From Gammaproteobacteria bacterium (GTDB taxonomy: Bacteria; Pseudomonadota; Gammaproteobacteria; UBA1113), in assembly GCA_019752835.1 (NCBI GenBank), contig JAIELR010000170.1, positions 1 through 6,447 on the forward strand: DNA of 6,447 nt, read 5' to 3'. Below, piece after piece: positions 6,367 to 6,447 of the stretch. Numbering within the stretch: the first letter of the stretch is position 1; each line of letters starts with the position of its first letter. The notes beneath the pieces were generated by a model, which saw only the letters and a program-made list of their open reading frames with translations, had not been told where the DNA came from and ran no database searches. The translations under genes were made by a program, and so were the position numbers.

Positions 6367-6447
6367 ATGCCCAATGAAAACTCACCGCTCGTTCGCCCTT
6401 TTCTTAAATGGGCAGGGGGCAAATACAGCATTATACCCCAGATTAAA
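6367..6447 (+). CDS. dam: Dam-type DNA adenine methyltransferase, N-terminal fragment (3' end outside window)
   Basis: The first 27 codons of a gene running off the right edge. FLKWAGGKYSIIPQIK at residues 12-27 matches the N-terminal AdoMet-binding motif of Dam/DpnM-type N6-adenine methylases (E. coli Dam begins with a few residues then FLKWAGGKY). Such enzymes methylate GATC for mismatch repair, replication timing and gene control, but the catalytic DPPY motif is beyond the window, so specificity is inferred. ATG 6367 has GGAG at 6349-6352, 14 nt away, which is long. An in-frame GTG at 6352 would add five residues (VNTLF) but lacks a well-placed site of its own. The gene is divergent from thyA across 81 nt. 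A phage-type orphan methylase with the same motif cannot be excluded, although the thyA context argues for a core gene. Confidence 0.85.
   Translation, partial: MPNENSPLVRPFLKWAGGKYSIIPQIK

Overview
The window looks like the chromosome of a fairly AT-rich gammaproteobacterium. The thymidylate synthase and the Dam-type adenine methylase N-terminus are both close to the enterobacterial proteins, and an outer-membrane beta-barrel gene shows a Gram-negative envelope. The order Legionellales is one possibility, but the sequence does not settle the genus. There are six genes, two cut by the window edges and one frameshifted. I see no rRNA, tRNA, CRISPR array, transposase or other mobile-element gene.

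Left half, plus strand (about 1-3885): a surface-polysaccharide type gene set. The C-terminal part of a YaiO-family outer-membrane barrel (3-374) is followed after 2 nt by a membrane-anchored HEAT-repeat protein (377-1420). After 20 nt comes a membrane-embedded family 2 glycosyltransferase (1441-2832). A 134-nt gap with GC-rich inverted repeats separates these from an NAD-dependent sugar epimerase/dehydratase (2967-3885). The epimerase is complete in content but split by one extra base in a run of nine A.

Right half, minus strand (6285 down to 3882): thyA, then 7 nt later a membrane sulfatase / LTA-synthase-like phosphotransferase. The last gene of each strand meets head-on, and their stop codons share the palindrome TTAA at 3882-3885. 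A divergent promoter region (6286-6366) separates thyA from the first 27 codons of a dam-type methylase on the plus strand, which runs off the window.

How the parts may work together (inference): the glycosyltransferase would polymerise an activated sugar at the inner membrane, the epimerase would supply the nucleotide sugar, the YaiO barrel would be the outer-membrane partner, and the HEAT protein would act as a scaffold or regulator. The sulfatase-like protein could decorate an envelope polymer, but it is tied to thyA by position, not to the polysaccharide genes. The most notable points are the barrel/HEAT/glycosyltransferase set with its predicted cytoplasmic HEAT domain, the altered motifs in the glycosyltransferase, and the homopolymer frameshift in the epimerase.
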